DNA of 64,000 bases from DASZVB01 sp036272055. Its GTDB lineage: Bacteria > Myxococcota_A > Polyangia > Polyangiales > Polyangiaceae. Shown here one piece after another: positions 1 through 8,080 of this stretch. Numbering within the stretch: the stretch's first letter is position 1; each line of letters opens with the position of its first letter. The notes beneath the pieces were generated by a model. It saw only the letters and a program-made list of their open reading frames with translations, was not told where the DNA came from and searched no databases. The position numbers and the translations under genes are program-made. The stretch is taken from the NCBI GenBank assembly GCA_036272055.1, contig DATAZL010000083.1, forward strand, positions 23,564 to 87,563, read 5' to 3'.

Positions 1-108
1 ACTTTACGCATCAGCGGGAAGAAAAAAGACGATCTGCAGTCTGCGATCCAGGTTCTTCGCGGTCAGGACTTCAAGATAGAGCTACAGTTCAAGAACTTCC
101 GCGAATGA
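1..108 (+). CDS. YajQ-family protein (DUF520), C-terminal end only
   Basis: The window opens inside a gene read in frame 1. The 35 visible residues begin TLRISGKKKDDLQ and end LQFKNFRE before TGA at 106-108. This matches the end of the YajQ/DUF520 family, small nucleotide-binding proteins (some bind cyclic di-GMP) whose last strand typically reads LQFxNFR(E/D). The N-terminal part and the start lie outside the window. It is followed after 22 bases by glmM on the same strand, so the two may share a transcript. The family call rests on a short but characteristic tail. Confidence 0.8.
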   Translation, partial: TLRISGKKKDDLQSAIQVLRGQDFKIELQFKNFRE

Positions 109-130
109 TACTTTCGAGATCGACACACTC

Positions 131-1498
131 ATGACCGCACGCAAGCTCTTCGGTACGGACGGCATACGAGGGCGCGCGAACTTGAGCCCGATGACTCCGG
201 AGCTCACGCTCCGTCTCGGGCGCGCGATCGCGCTGGTGGCACGCAGAGGCAAGACGCGGCCGCCGCGCATCGTCATCGGCAAGGACACGCGCCTCAGCGG
301 CTACATGCTCGAGACGGCGATGGCGTCCGGCATCTGCGCGATGGGTGGACATGTCCTCCTGTCGGGCCCGATCCCCACACCCGCCGTCGCGAACCTCACG
401 CAGAGCATGCGAGCGGACGCGGGCGTCGTCATCAGCGCGAGCCACAATCCGTTCGCCGACAACGGCATCAAGATCTTCGGCCCCGACGGCTTCAAGCTCC
501 CCGACTCGGAAGAGGCCGCCATCGAGGCGCTCCTCGAGGACTCGAAGCTCGACACGGCGTCGTATACCGGCGCCCGGGTAGGCCGCGCCGACCGGCTCGA
601 GGACGCGGCGGGCCGCTACATCGTCTACTCGAAGAGCACCTTCCCGCGGGACCTCACCCTCGACGGCGTCCGCGTCGTGGTCGACGCCGCGAACGGCGCC
701 GCCTACCGCGTCGCGCCCGACGTCTTCACCGAGCTCGGCGCCGAGGTGACCGCGCTCGGGTGTCGCCCGAACGGCAGGAACATCAACCGGAACTGCGGCG
801 CGCTCCACCCCGAGCACGTGGTGAAGGAAGTGCAGCGCCGGAAGGCCCACGTCGGCATCGCCCTCGACGGTGACGCCGATCGCGTCATCGTCGTCGACGA
901 GCGCGGCGAGATCGTCGACGGCGATGCCGTAATGGCCCTCTGCGCGACGCGCATGTTGAAGGAAGGGCGTCTCACCAAGGGAACCCTGGTCGCGACGGTG
1001 ATGAGCAACATGGGCCTCGAGCACGCGATGCGGCGTGCCGGCGGCAAGCTCGTCCGCACCGCGGTGGGCGACCGCTACGTCGTCGAAGAGATGCGCTCCG
1101 CCGGCTACTCCCTCGGCGGCGAGCAATCGGGCCATCTCATCTTCTCGGACCATGCCACCACGGGCGACGGTGTCGTCGCTGCACTCCAGGTGCTCGGCAT
1201 CATGGTCCGGGAGCAAAAGCCGCTCTCCGAGCTCTCCACGGTCATGGAACGCATGCCCCAGGTGCTCGAGAGCGCCATGTTTCCGACGCGCCGTCCCATA
1301 GAGGAGATGAACGAGCTTTTCCGTCATATGGGCGCCGCCGAGCAGAAGCTCGGAGACCAGGGTAGAATCCTGGTTCGGTGGAGCGGAACGGAACCGAAGC
1401 TGCGTGTGATGCTCGAGGGCCCCGACGTCGGTGTCCTGAACGAGCTCGCGCAAGACCTCCTGGGCGCCGCACGCCGCGATCTGTCCGTCGCCGGTTAG
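131..1498 (+). CDS. glmM: phosphoglucosamine mutase
   Basis: Interconverts glucosamine-6-phosphate and glucosamine-1-phosphate, the cytoplasmic step that feeds UDP-GlcNAc for peptidoglycan and lipopolysaccharide. The 455-residue protein has all alpha-D-phosphohexomutase signatures in order: FGTDGIRG at the N terminus, the phosphoserine loop ISASHNP (S102 and S104 in or beside the active site), the metal loop DGDADR at 246-251, the sugar loop GGEQSGH, and the C-terminal phosphate loop RWSGTEPKLR. The length matches the family (about 445-455). The ATG at 131 places FGTDG at the usual distance from the N terminus. nagZ follows 16 bases downstream, joining UDP-GlcNAc supply with wall recycling. 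Confidence 0.96.
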   Translation: MTARKLFGTDGIRGRANLSPMTPELTLRLGRAIALVARRGKTRPPRIVIGKDTRLSGYMLETAMASGICAMGGHVLLSGPIPTPAVANLTQSMRADAGVVISASHNPFADNGIKIFGPDGFKLPDSEEAAIEALLEDSKLDTASYTGARVGRADRLEDAAGRYIVYSKSTFPRDLTLDGVRVVVDAANGAAYRVAPDVFTELGAEVTALGCRPNGRNINRNCGALHPEHVVKEVQRRKAHVGIALDGDADRVIVVDERGEIVDGDAVMALCATRMLKEGRLTKGTLVATVMSNMGLEHAMRRAGGKLVRTAVGDRYVVEEMRSAGYSLGGEQSGHLIFSDHATTGDGVVAALQVLGIMVREQKPLSELSTVMERMPQVLESAMFPTRRPIEEMNELFRHMGAAEQKLGDQGRILVRWSGTEPKLRVMLEGPDVGVLNELAQDLLGAARRDLSVAG

Positions 1499-1514
1499 CA
1501 AGGCAAGTGGGAAC

Positions 1515-2630
1515 GTGACGGCCGGCCGCGCGCGCGAGCTGAGCGATCTGTGCGGTGAGCTGCTCGTCACGGGCATGCCCGGCACCTCGCTCGACGACGA
1601 CACGGCGCGGGCGCTCGCCGACCGGCGTCGCTCGGGCGTGATCCTCTTCAAGCGGAACATCGAGTCCGTCGACGGCCTGTTCGAGCTCTGCCGACAGCTC
1701 GTCGGCGCGACCGCGAGCGAGCACGGCCCGTTCATCGCAGTCGACCAGGAGGGGGGACGCGTCATCCGCGTCCCGCCGCCCGCGATACAGCTCCCCCCGA
1801 TGCGGAGCCTCGGGCTGCTCGGCAAGCCGGGGCTCTGCCGGCGCGCGGGCGCCGTCATGGGCCTCGAGCTGCTCGCGATGGGCGTCAACGTGACATTCGC
1901 TCCAGTGCTCGACGTGGACAGCAATCCGCACAACCCCGTCATCGGCGATCGCTCGTTCGGGAGCGATCCGGTGCTCGTCGGTGAGCTCGGCAACGCGTTC
2001 ATCGACGGGCTCCAGGTGCGCGGCGTCCTCGCGTGCGGCAAGCATTTCCCCGGGCACGGCGACACTCACGTCGACAGTCACCTCGACCTTCCGGTGGTGT
2101 CGCACGCGCGCGAGCGGCTCGAGGCCGTGGAGTTCGTTCCCTTCCGGCGTTCGGCCGCGCTCGTCGGCTCGTTGATGACCGCCCACGTCGTGTACGAGGG
2201 AATGGACCCCGGGACGCCGTCGACGCTGAGCTGGAAGATCTCCACCGATTTCCTCCGGCGCGAGCTCGGCTTTCGCGGGCTCCTCGTCTCGGACGACCTC
2301 GAGATGAAGGCCATCGCCGACCGGCACGGCGTCGAGCGCGCCGCGGTGCTCGCGATCCGCGCCGGCTGCGACGTCTTGCTCATCTGCAACACGCCGGAGC
2401 TCGCCGATCGCGCCCATGACGCGCTCGTGCACGAGATCGAGGCGGACGAGGACTTTCACGCGCGCTGCATCCAGGCCGCGGAGCGTTCGCGCTCGGCGCG
2501 TCGTCGCTTCCCGTGTCGTCAGGCTCCGTCGCTCGCCGCGATGCACCGCGCGATCGAGGAATCCGGCGCCCAGGGCCTCCTGACGGATCTCACCATCCAC
2601 CGCCAGCGCACCATGCCGCCCCCCGGCTGA
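1515..2630 (+). CDS. nagZ: beta-N-acetylhexosaminidase (GH3), NagZ-type
   Basis: A glycoside hydrolase family 3 enzyme that removes terminal GlcNAc from muropeptides during cell-wall recycling. Visible motifs are VDQEGGRV near residue 75, the conserved KHFPGHGDTHVDSHLDLP block starting at K176 and SDDLEM with D260/D261, which carries the nucleophilic aspartate. The 371-residue length suits the single-domain NagZ class. No signal peptide is seen, consistent with a cytoplasmic enzyme. The start is GTG at 1515, which leaves a 16-base gap after glmM. The last 30 or so residues are Arg/Gln-rich and not conserved. The gene ends directly before a GC-rich intergenic repeat. Confidence 0.92.
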   Translation: MTAGRARELSDLCGELLVTGMPGTSLDDDTARALADRRRSGVILFKRNIESVDGLFELCRQLVGATASEHGPFIAVDQEGGRVIRVPPPAIQLPPMRSLGLLGKPGLCRRAGAVMGLELLAMGVNVTFAPVLDVDSNPHNPVIGDRSFGSDPVLVGELGNAFIDGLQVRGVLACGKHFPGHGDTHVDSHLDLPVVSHARERLEAVEFVPFRRSAALVGSLMTAHVVYEGMDPGTPSTLSWKISTDFLRRELGFRGLLVSDDLEMKAIADRHGVERAAVLAIRAGCDVLLICNTPELADRAHDALVHEIEADEDFHARCIQAAERSRSARRRFPCRQAPSLAAMHRAIEESGAQGLLTDLTIHRQRTMPPPG

Positions 2631-2634
2631 GCTA

Positions 2635-2808
2635 CGCGAGCGAAGCGAGCCCGCGAAGCTGCGGGGGGCCAAGGCCCCCCACAAGCCAACCCCGCGCCGT
2701 CAATTCCGTCATCCCGTCACAGGTAATCGCCCGCGAGCGAAGCGAGCCCGCGAAGCGGCGGGGGGAGCAGTTCGCCGAAGGCGAAGCGGCGGGGGGCCAA
2801 GGCCCCCC
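2635..2808 (+). repeat. GC-rich intergenic repeat, two units between convergent genes
   Basis: The 189-base gap between nagZ and the converging DUF433 gene holds two copies of a repeat. The first (2635-2680) is the core GCGAGCGAAGCGAGCCCGCG followed by the hairpin GGGGGGCCAAGGCCCCCC. The second (2731-2808) is the full unit: core, GCGGCGGGGGGAGCAGTTCG, a GCCGAAGGCGAAGC block and the same hairpin. Related copies lie at 25716-25915, 27669-27744, 30050-30111 and 63897-64000. The hairpin has no T-tract, so a terminator role is possible but unproven. Confidence 0.9.
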
Positions 2809-2819
2809 TAGTAACGCGC

Positions 2820-3173
2820 TCAGCGCTTCTTGCCGCCGGCGAACGGTAAGTCCATCTGCCGTGCCGCTGGGCCGGTACGCGGCTTGGTCACGTCGCGCTC
2901 GAGGAGCTCTGCTTCGCGCGCCAGATCCGCTTCCATGACCTCGGGGTTGTCGAAGCCGAACGCGAGCGCGTCGAAGATCTTCCCCGCGCCGAGCTGGGGG
3001 TAGCGCTTGATGAGCGTGTCGACCGACGCGCCGCCGCGATAGAACGACCAGAGGCGACGGACCGGGACGCGTGTCCCGACGAGGTGCGGGCTTCCCGCGA
3101 GCACGTTGCGATCGACGCGCACGTGCGGATGCGGGATGAGCACGATGGGGAGATCTTCGGCGCGGCGCTTCAC
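2820..3173 (-). CDS. DUF433 domain protein (possible antitoxin-like)
   Basis: A 117-residue protein with the DUF433 pattern: SPHLVGTRVPVRRLW followed by a G-x-S/T-x-x-x-L-I-x-x-Y-P motif (GGASVDTLIKRYPQL) and a D-A-L-A-F segment. DUF433 forms a winged-helix-like DNA-binding fold that often occurs in VapB-type antitoxins, usually next to a PIN-like toxin. No toxin gene adjoins it here: the neighbours are a repeat downstream and mltG upstream (65 bases, same strand). The C terminus ends in a basic GGKKR tail. A solitary regulator or orphan antitoxin is therefore as likely as a toxin-antitoxin unit. Confidence 0.75.
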   Translation of the reverse strand: MKRRAEDLPIVLIPHPHVRVDRNVLAGSPHLVGTRVPVRRLWSFYRGGASVDTLIKRYPQLGAGKIFDALAFGFDNPEVMEADLAREAELLERDVTKPRTGPAARQMDLPFAGGKKR

Positions 3174-3238
3174 TCGTCGAAATCATTCTTCGCGGGCCGT
3201 GCCGGCGTCAACGGTGGCCGCGCGCCGCTCCACGATTG

Positions 3239-4363
3239 TCATCGTGGACGGTGAATCGCGGCCTCGTGCTCGCCCAGGGTACGGCTGAACGCGTGGCGGC
3301 CGTCGCCCGACGCGACGAAGAAGAGGTAGTCCGTCGTCGCCGGCGAGAGCACGGCGAGGATGGCGGGCATGCCCGGGTTCGCGATGGGACCCGGCGGCAA
3401 CCCTGGATGCCGGTACGTGTTGTACGGGTTCGCGGCGTCGCGAAGCATCGGCGGCGCGACCCGTCCCGCGTACCCGGTGCACGACGCGAGCGTCGGGTCG
3501 GCGAGGCAACCGTAGGCCGCGGTGGGATCCGACTGCAGCGTGCGTGCGGGACGGAAGGTCGGGTCGTCGAGTCGATTGAAGAAGACGCTCGCGATGACCG
3601 GGCACTCGTCGGCCTTCGCCGCTTCCTTCTCGACGACTGACGCCAGCGTCAGCACGTCGCGTTCTTGCCATCCATAGCGCGACGACAGCTTCGCGAGCTC
3701 CTCGGCGTGCGTCTCGCGGAGCCCGACCAGTCGCTTCCGCGTCGTTTCGACCAGCTCGCTGGCCACTCCAGCGGCGGTCGCGTCCGCGAACAGCTCGTAG
3801 GTCGCCGGCGCGAGGAAGCCCTCGGCGGAGTCGCCGGTGAGGCCCGAGGTGGCGAGCCACGCCGGGTCCGTCACGAGCCGGTCGAACTCGGCGTGCGCGC
3901 ACACGCGGAGCTGCTCGAGCCGGGCCGAGATCTGGAAGCGATTGAAGCCCTCGGGAACGACGACCCGCACGCGCGTCCGTGACGAGAACCGCGCGAGCCG
4001 GCGCAGCACCTCGAACGGCGTGAGATCGTCGGTCAGGAGATGGGGCCCCGGCTCGAGAGTCACGAACGGTCCGGCCAGCGCGAGGAGCACGCGAAAAGAC
4101 GAAGGGCTCTCGAGCACGCCCGCGGAGACGAGCAGCGCCGCTCCCGCGCCGGCGCCGACGTCTCCAGGCCATGCGATCTCCACGGCGCGGCCCGTACCGG
4201 CCCGAGACCGTCCGAGTGAGAACGCGAACCAGCCGATGACGAGCACGACCACCGCCGTCAACGCTCCATAAATACGTCGTCCCCGTCGCGACAGACGCCG
4301 GCCGCGCCCGCGTCCCTTCCGGCGGCGCTTCTTCGGCCGCGGCTCGGGCGGAGCGTCGCTCAA
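3239..4363 (-). CDS. mltG: endolytic murein transglycosylase MltG (YceG-like)
   Basis: Membrane-anchored enzyme that cleaves nascent glycan strands and is thought to end their polymerisation. From the TTG at 4363 the protein is 374 residues: a very basic cytoplasmic tail (KKRRRKGRGRGRR), one membrane span near residues 32-51, a LysM-like region, then the catalytic YceG domain with the glutamate in ASVVEKEAA, FNRLD, LQSDPT and YNTYRHPGLPPGPIANPG. The TTG is chosen because it overlaps the ruvX stop as TTGA and puts the membrane span close to the N terminus. Longer in-frame starts would overlap ruvX heavily. ruvX and mltG form a two-gene unit, an adjacency seen in many bacteria. Confidence 0.92.
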   Translation of the reverse strand: MSDAPPEPRPKKRRRKGRGRGRRLSRRGRRIYGALTAVVVLVIGWFAFSLGRSRAGTGRAVEIAWPGDVGAGAGAALLVSAGVLESPSSFRVLLALAGPFVTLEPGPHLLTDDLTPFEVLRRLARFSSRTRVRVVVPEGFNRFQISARLEQLRVCAHAEFDRLVTDPAWLATSGLTGDSAEGFLAPATYELFADATAAGVASELVETTRKRLVGLRETHAEELAKLSSRYGWQERDVLTLASVVEKEAAKADECPVIASVFFNRLDDPTFRPARTLQSDPTAAYGCLADPTLASCTGYAGRVAPPMLRDAANPYNTYRHPGLPPGPIANPGMPAILAVLSPATTDYLFFVASGDGRHAFSRTLGEHEAAIHRPR

Positions 4364-4782
4364 CGGGCGGTACCCGGTCGCGCGTCGAGCCACGCCTGCA
4401 ACAGCACCGCCGCCGAGGCGCTGTCGACGCGGCCCCGGAGCTCCCGCTCGTTGAGGCCCTGGTCGCGCAGTCGCCCGCGGGCCTCCTTCGTCGTCAGCCA
4501 CTCATCGACGAGCTCCACGCGACGTCCAGTGCGTGCGGCGAGCTCCGCCGCGAACTTCCGGGCACGGCGCGCCGGAGCGCCCTCGGTGCCGCCCAGCGCT
4601 CGCGGAAGGCCGACGAGGAACACCCCGATGCCGTCCTCCGACGCCACGGTGGAGAGCGTCTCGAGAAGACGTCTCGGGTTCCGGCCGTCGAGGTAGGGCC
4701 GGGGGTGCGCCATCACGCCGAGCTCGTCCGCGACGGCCAGCCCGACGCGCACCTTGCCGAGATCGATGGCGGCGGCCCTCAT
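4360..4782 (-). CDS. ruvX: RuvX/YqgF-family nuclease (pre-16S rRNA processing; Holliday-junction-resolvase fold)
   Basis: 140 residues, the usual YqgF length. The RNase H-like fold is marked by the first acidic strand AAIDLGKVRVGLAVAD, VGLPRALGGTEG, the strand VELVDEWLTTKEA and the final VDSASAAVLLQAWLD, which carries the last metal-binding aspartate. In E. coli the family member matures the 5' end of 16S rRNA; the older name is putative Holliday junction resolvase. It is read divergently from hisS across a 254-base region and is coupled to mltG by a four-base overlap. Confidence 0.93.
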   Translation of the reverse strand: MRAAAIDLGKVRVGLAVADELGVMAHPRPYLDGRNPRRLLETLSTVASEDGIGVFLVGLPRALGGTEGAPARRARKFAAELAARTGRRVELVDEWLTTKEARGRLRDQGLNERELRGRVDSASAAVLLQAWLDARPGTAR

Positions 4783-4936
4783 TGGCTTCTACCCCTGGTT
4801 GCTACCACGGCTCGCTTCGCGCCGGCCGCCAGCGGTCGCCCCGGATTTGGTCCCTGGCGAGCTCGCCCAGGCGAGAAACCAACGCCGTCCCCTGGATGAG
4901 CATTCCGAGCCAGTGGGCGGAGGGCTGGAGCAATGC

Positions 4937-4965
4937 TTGACCGGGCCGGGCGCATTGAGCATAAG
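4937..4965 (+). promoter_or_regulatory. candidate sigma-70-type promoter for hisS
   Basis: TTGACC at 4937-4942, a 17-base spacer and CATAAG at 4960-4965 resemble a vegetative promoter (5/6 and 4/6 matches). It lies about 70 bases before the hisS start in the 254-base divergent interval with ruvX. This is a visual match only. Confidence 0.4.
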
Positions 4966-5036
4966 CCTCCGGCTCCTCGTCTTCGGGCCCGCCAGGCGAT
5001 GAGCCACGAACTTCGCGGGGCCTCTCTACCAGAGCC

Positions 5037-6320
5037 ATGCAGTACCGCGCCGTTAAGGGGATGAACGACATCCTCCCCGACGAGGTCAGGCGGTGGCAAC
5101 GGGTCGAGACGGTCTTCCGCGCCACGGTGGAGCGCTACGGGTTCAACGAGATCCGTACGCCGTTGCTGGAGCCGACCGAGCTCTTCGTGCGCTCCGTTGG
5201 AGAGACGACGGACATCGTCCAGAAGGAGATGTTCACGCTCGACCACCACGGGGACTCATTGACCCTGCGCCCGGAGGGTACGGCGAGCGCCGCTCGAGCC
5301 TACGTCGAGCACACCGTCTCGACGCGAGAGCCCGTCACTCGCTGGTATTACCTCGGCCCGATGTTCCGCGCCGAGCGCCCGCAGCGCGGTCGCTACCGTC
5401 AGTTCTATCAGGCCGGCTGCGAGATCTTCGGAGACCCGGGCCCTGCCGCAGACGCCGAGATGATCGATATGCTCTATCGCTTCTTCGGTGCCCTCGGCAT
5501 CGGCGGCGTAGAGGTGCTCGTGAACTCGCTCGGTAGCAAGGGCACGCGCGAGCGCTATCGCGATCTCCTTCGCGATCATCTCACGCCCCACGCGGCAGAG
5601 CTCAGCGAGAACGCGAGAAAGCGGCTCGAGGACAACCCGCTCCGGATCCTCGACTCGAAGAACGCGCGTGATCAGGAGCTCGCGGCGAGCGCGCCACCGA
5701 TTCTCGATATCCTCGACGACTCGGATCGCGCTCATTTCGACGGGCTCCGGCGTCATCTCGACGCACTCGGCGTGCCCTATCGCGTCGATCCACGCCTCGT
5801 CCGCGGGCTTGACTACTACACGCGCACGCTGTTCGAGCTGAAGGCGTCGACCGGCTCGCTCGGGGCGCAGAACGCGCTCGGCGGCGGCGGTCGCTACGAC
5901 GCCATGATTCACGAGCTCGGCGGGCCGAGCGCGAACGCGATCGGCTTTGCGATCGGTCTCGAGCGCGTCCTCCTCGCGATGGGTGAGAGCGAAGAGACGG
6001 CGCCCGCGTGCTGTTTCGTGGCGCCGATCGGGGAGCGCGCAATTTCTCGCGGGCTCGTCCTCGGGCGCGAGCTCCGCGACCGCGGCGTGCGCACCGAGGT
6101 GGACGGCCGGGGCGGCTCGGTGAAGAGCATGCTGCGCCGTGCCAACGCGCTCGGGGCACGCGTCTGTCTCTTGCTCGGCGACAGCGAGCTCGACAAGGGC
6201 GTCGTGCAGGTGAAGGACCTCGCCGCGCACGCCGAAGAAGAGTCGCCGCTCGACGTTGCCGCGGACCGCGTCGCGGCGATCCTCGCCACGCCGGCGCCGA
6301 AGCACGAGGCTCCCCGTTGA
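5037..6320 (+). CDS. hisS: histidyl-tRNA synthetase
   Basis: Class II aminoacyl-tRNA synthetase that charges tRNA-His. The 427 residues show KGMNDILPDE at the start, motif 1, the motif 2 loop (FRAERPQRGRYRQFYQAGCE), the histidine-specific LVRGLDYYTRTLFE, motif 3 in GFAIGLERVLLAM, and the C-terminal anticodon-binding domain (about residues 325-420). The length and motif order are standard. The start ATG at 5037 gives MQYRAVKGMNDI, the expected N terminus. The stop overlaps the TTG start of the next gene, so an envelope protein is apparently translated from the same message. Confidence 0.97.
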   Translation: MQYRAVKGMNDILPDEVRRWQRVETVFRATVERYGFNEIRTPLLEPTELFVRSVGETTDIVQKEMFTLDHHGDSLTLRPEGTASAARAYVEHTVSTREPVTRWYYLGPMFRAERPQRGRYRQFYQAGCEIFGDPGPAADAEMIDMLYRFFGALGIGGVEVLVNSLGSKGTRERYRDLLRDHLTPHAAELSENARKRLEDNPLRILDSKNARDQELAASAPPILDILDDSDRAHFDGLRRHLDALGVPYRVDPRLVRGLDYYTRTLFELKASTGSLGAQNALGGGGRYDAMIHELGGPSANAIGFAIGLERVLLAMGESEETAPACCFVAPIGERAISRGLVLGRELRDRGVRTEVDGRGGSVKSMLRRANALGARVCLLLGDSELDKGVVQVKDLAAHAEEESPLDVAADRVAAILATPAPKHEAPR

Positions 6321-8080
6321 AGCGTCGAGCCCGCGTAACCTGGGCCGTCGTGCTCGTCGTCGCAGTGGGGCTCTTCTCGAGCCCGCGCGCCTTCGCGCAG
6401 ATGTTCGGCGACCAGTTCGGCGGCGGGAACATGGGCGGCATGGGTCGGCCGTCGATGGGCGGCGGTCCTGGCACCAGCGGCAGCAGCGGCGGCGGCAAGA
6501 AGCCCAGCAAGAAGAAGTCCAACGAGCCGGAGACCCACGCCGCGTCAGGCGCCTCCGACGAGGTCGTGCCGCCGGGCACCGAGCCGACGCTGCCGGCCAA
6601 GCCCCTCGAGATCCCCGACGGCGTGAAGGGCAGGATCGGCAGTGACGCGTCGCTCGACGAGCCCGAGGTCGGACGCGGCTCGACGACGAGCCGTCACTAC
6701 TACGGCCTCTGGTACGACGAGCACAGCGACAAGTACGGCTTCCGCACCCTGTTCCCGCTCTGGCTCGAGCGTACCCAGCCGAGCCTGACCGATCCGACGA
6801 AGCCGGATCGCGCGTCGCTCTTCGGCGGCATCTATTACAACCGCCGGAGCGCCGAGCACTCCGACGACGTCCTCTTCCCGCTCGTCTGGAACCTCGCCGG
6901 CCCGAAAGATCGGACGACGATCGTCGGACCCTTCGTGAACCGTCGCGCCCCCGGCGAGACGGACAACTGGTTCGCGCCGCTCTACTTCACCGGGACGCGG
7001 CCGTGGGGGGGCTACACGGTCATCCCGCCGCTCCTCACGTACCTGCACGACGGCAAGAAGGGCGGCTTCAACCTCGTCGGGCCGATGTTCTGCACGTGGA
7101 AGGGCGGCGACACGTGCGACACCCGCACCGCGAAGGAGATCGACCTCGGCTTCGCGCCCTTCTACTTCCACGGGCAGAGCGAGACGACGTCGTACGACTT
7201 CATCCCGCCGCTCCTCCATTATCACGGCGAAAATCAGAAGGACGAGTCGAGCCTCGACATCTGGGGTCCGTACTTCAGGAAGCACACCGAGAAGCGCGAC
7301 GCGCTCCATGTCTTCCCCCTGTATTACAGCCTCTGGGGAGCCAACGAGCGGCACACCACGTTCCTTCCGCTCTTTCACTACGGTTGGAAGGACAACTCGA
7401 GTCTCTTCGTCAACCCGCTCTTCCTGCTCTCCCACGGCGAGAAGGGTGAGTCGACGTTCATCACGTATCTGTACGCACGTCATCGCGGGCGCACGTCGCT
7501 CGACATGATCACGCCGTTCTACTGGCACGTGCGCGATCCGGACATCGGGCTCGACGAGCAACTTCTCTTCCCGTTCCTCTACACGCGTACCAGCCCTCGT
7601 GAGTCGAACACCGCGTTCTTCCCCTTCTGGGGTCACTTCGAGCGGTACGGCATCAGCGAGTCGACGTGGATCACGCCGTTCTTCCAGCACTCGCACGATC
7701 TTCGCGGCTGGGACACGAACATCCACCCGATCCTCTACGTCGGCAGGAACGGAACCGACACGCACACCGTCGTCGCGCCGTTCTTCTTCGATTTCGCGTC
7801 ACTCGACTCGCGGGTGACGGTCGGCTTCCCGGTGTACTGGCGCTTCACCGACGAGACCACGGTCTCGCAGCTCGTCGCGAACACGTACTATCACGAGAAG
7901 AAGGTCGCTCACGGGCTCGACTGGGAGGTGCACATCTTCCCGGCGTTCAGCTACGGCGAGACGCCGAACGGCCACTGGTGGAACTTCCTCTACGGTCTCG
8001 CCGGCTACACGCGGCGTGGCGACTTCACCCAGATCCGCACGCTCTGGATCCCGATCACTCTCTCGGGCGACAAGAAGTAG
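6317..8080 (+). CDS. secreted protein of about twenty short aromatic repeats, unknown function
   Basis: 587 residues from a TTG that overlaps the hisS stop (TTGA). Residues 1-27 form a Sec signal (KRRAR, hydrophobic stretch, SPRAFAQ). A Gly/Met-rich, then Lys/Ser-rich linker follows to about residue 100. The rest is a run of roughly twenty units spaced about 18-22 residues apart, each with a core like FxPL(Y/F), for example LFPLWL, FAPLYF, IPPLLTY, VFPLYYS, ITPFYWH, FFPFWG, VAPFFFD. Alternating aromatic strands suggest a beta-strand repeat structure, perhaps outer-membrane associated. I do not recognise a named family. The 3' end overlaps the convergent sigma-factor gene by 26 bases. Confidence 0.75.
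   Translation: MKRRARVTWAVVLVVAVGLFSSPRAFAQMFGDQFGGGNMGGMGRPSMGGGPGTSGSSGGGKKPSKKKSNEPETHAASGASDEVVPPGTEPTLPAKPLEIPDGVKGRIGSDASLDEPEVGRGSTTSRHYYGLWYDEHSDKYGFRTLFPLWLERTQPSLTDPTKPDRASLFGGIYYNRRSAEHSDDVLFPLVWNLAGPKDRTTIVGPFVNRRAPGETDNWFAPLYFTGTRPWGGYTVIPPLLTYLHDGKKGGFNLVGPMFCTWKGGDTCDTRTAKEIDLGFAPFYFHGQSETTSYDFIPPLLHYHGENQKDESSLDIWGPYFRKHTEKRDALHVFPLYYSLWGANERHTTFLPLFHYGWKDNSSLFVNPLFLLSHGEKGESTFITYLYARHRGRTSLDMITPFYWHVRDPDIGLDEQLLFPFLYTRTSPRESNTAFFPFWGHFERYGISESTWITPFFQHSHDLRGWDTNIHPILYVGRNGTDTHTVVAPFFFDFASLDSRVTVGFPVYWRFTDETTVSQLVANTYYHEKKVAHGLDWEVHIFPAFSYGETPNGHWWNFLYGLAGYTRRGDFTQIRTLWIPITLSGDKK

Noticed and set aside
89..2065. A 658-codon open frame on the minus strand across glmM and nagZ
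   Set aside because: It is antisense to two well-supported genes, has no family signature and its length is explained by the high G+C content, which makes stop codons rare in shadow frames.
2635..2808. Insertion sequence remnants
   Set aside because: The repeats carry no transposase fragments, no target duplications that I could see and no long terminal repeats; they are small modular elements.
2820..3173. Complete toxin-antitoxin pair
   Set aside because: Only the DUF433 protein is present. The adjacent genes are mltG and a repeat, and no PIN or other toxin frame overlaps it credibly.
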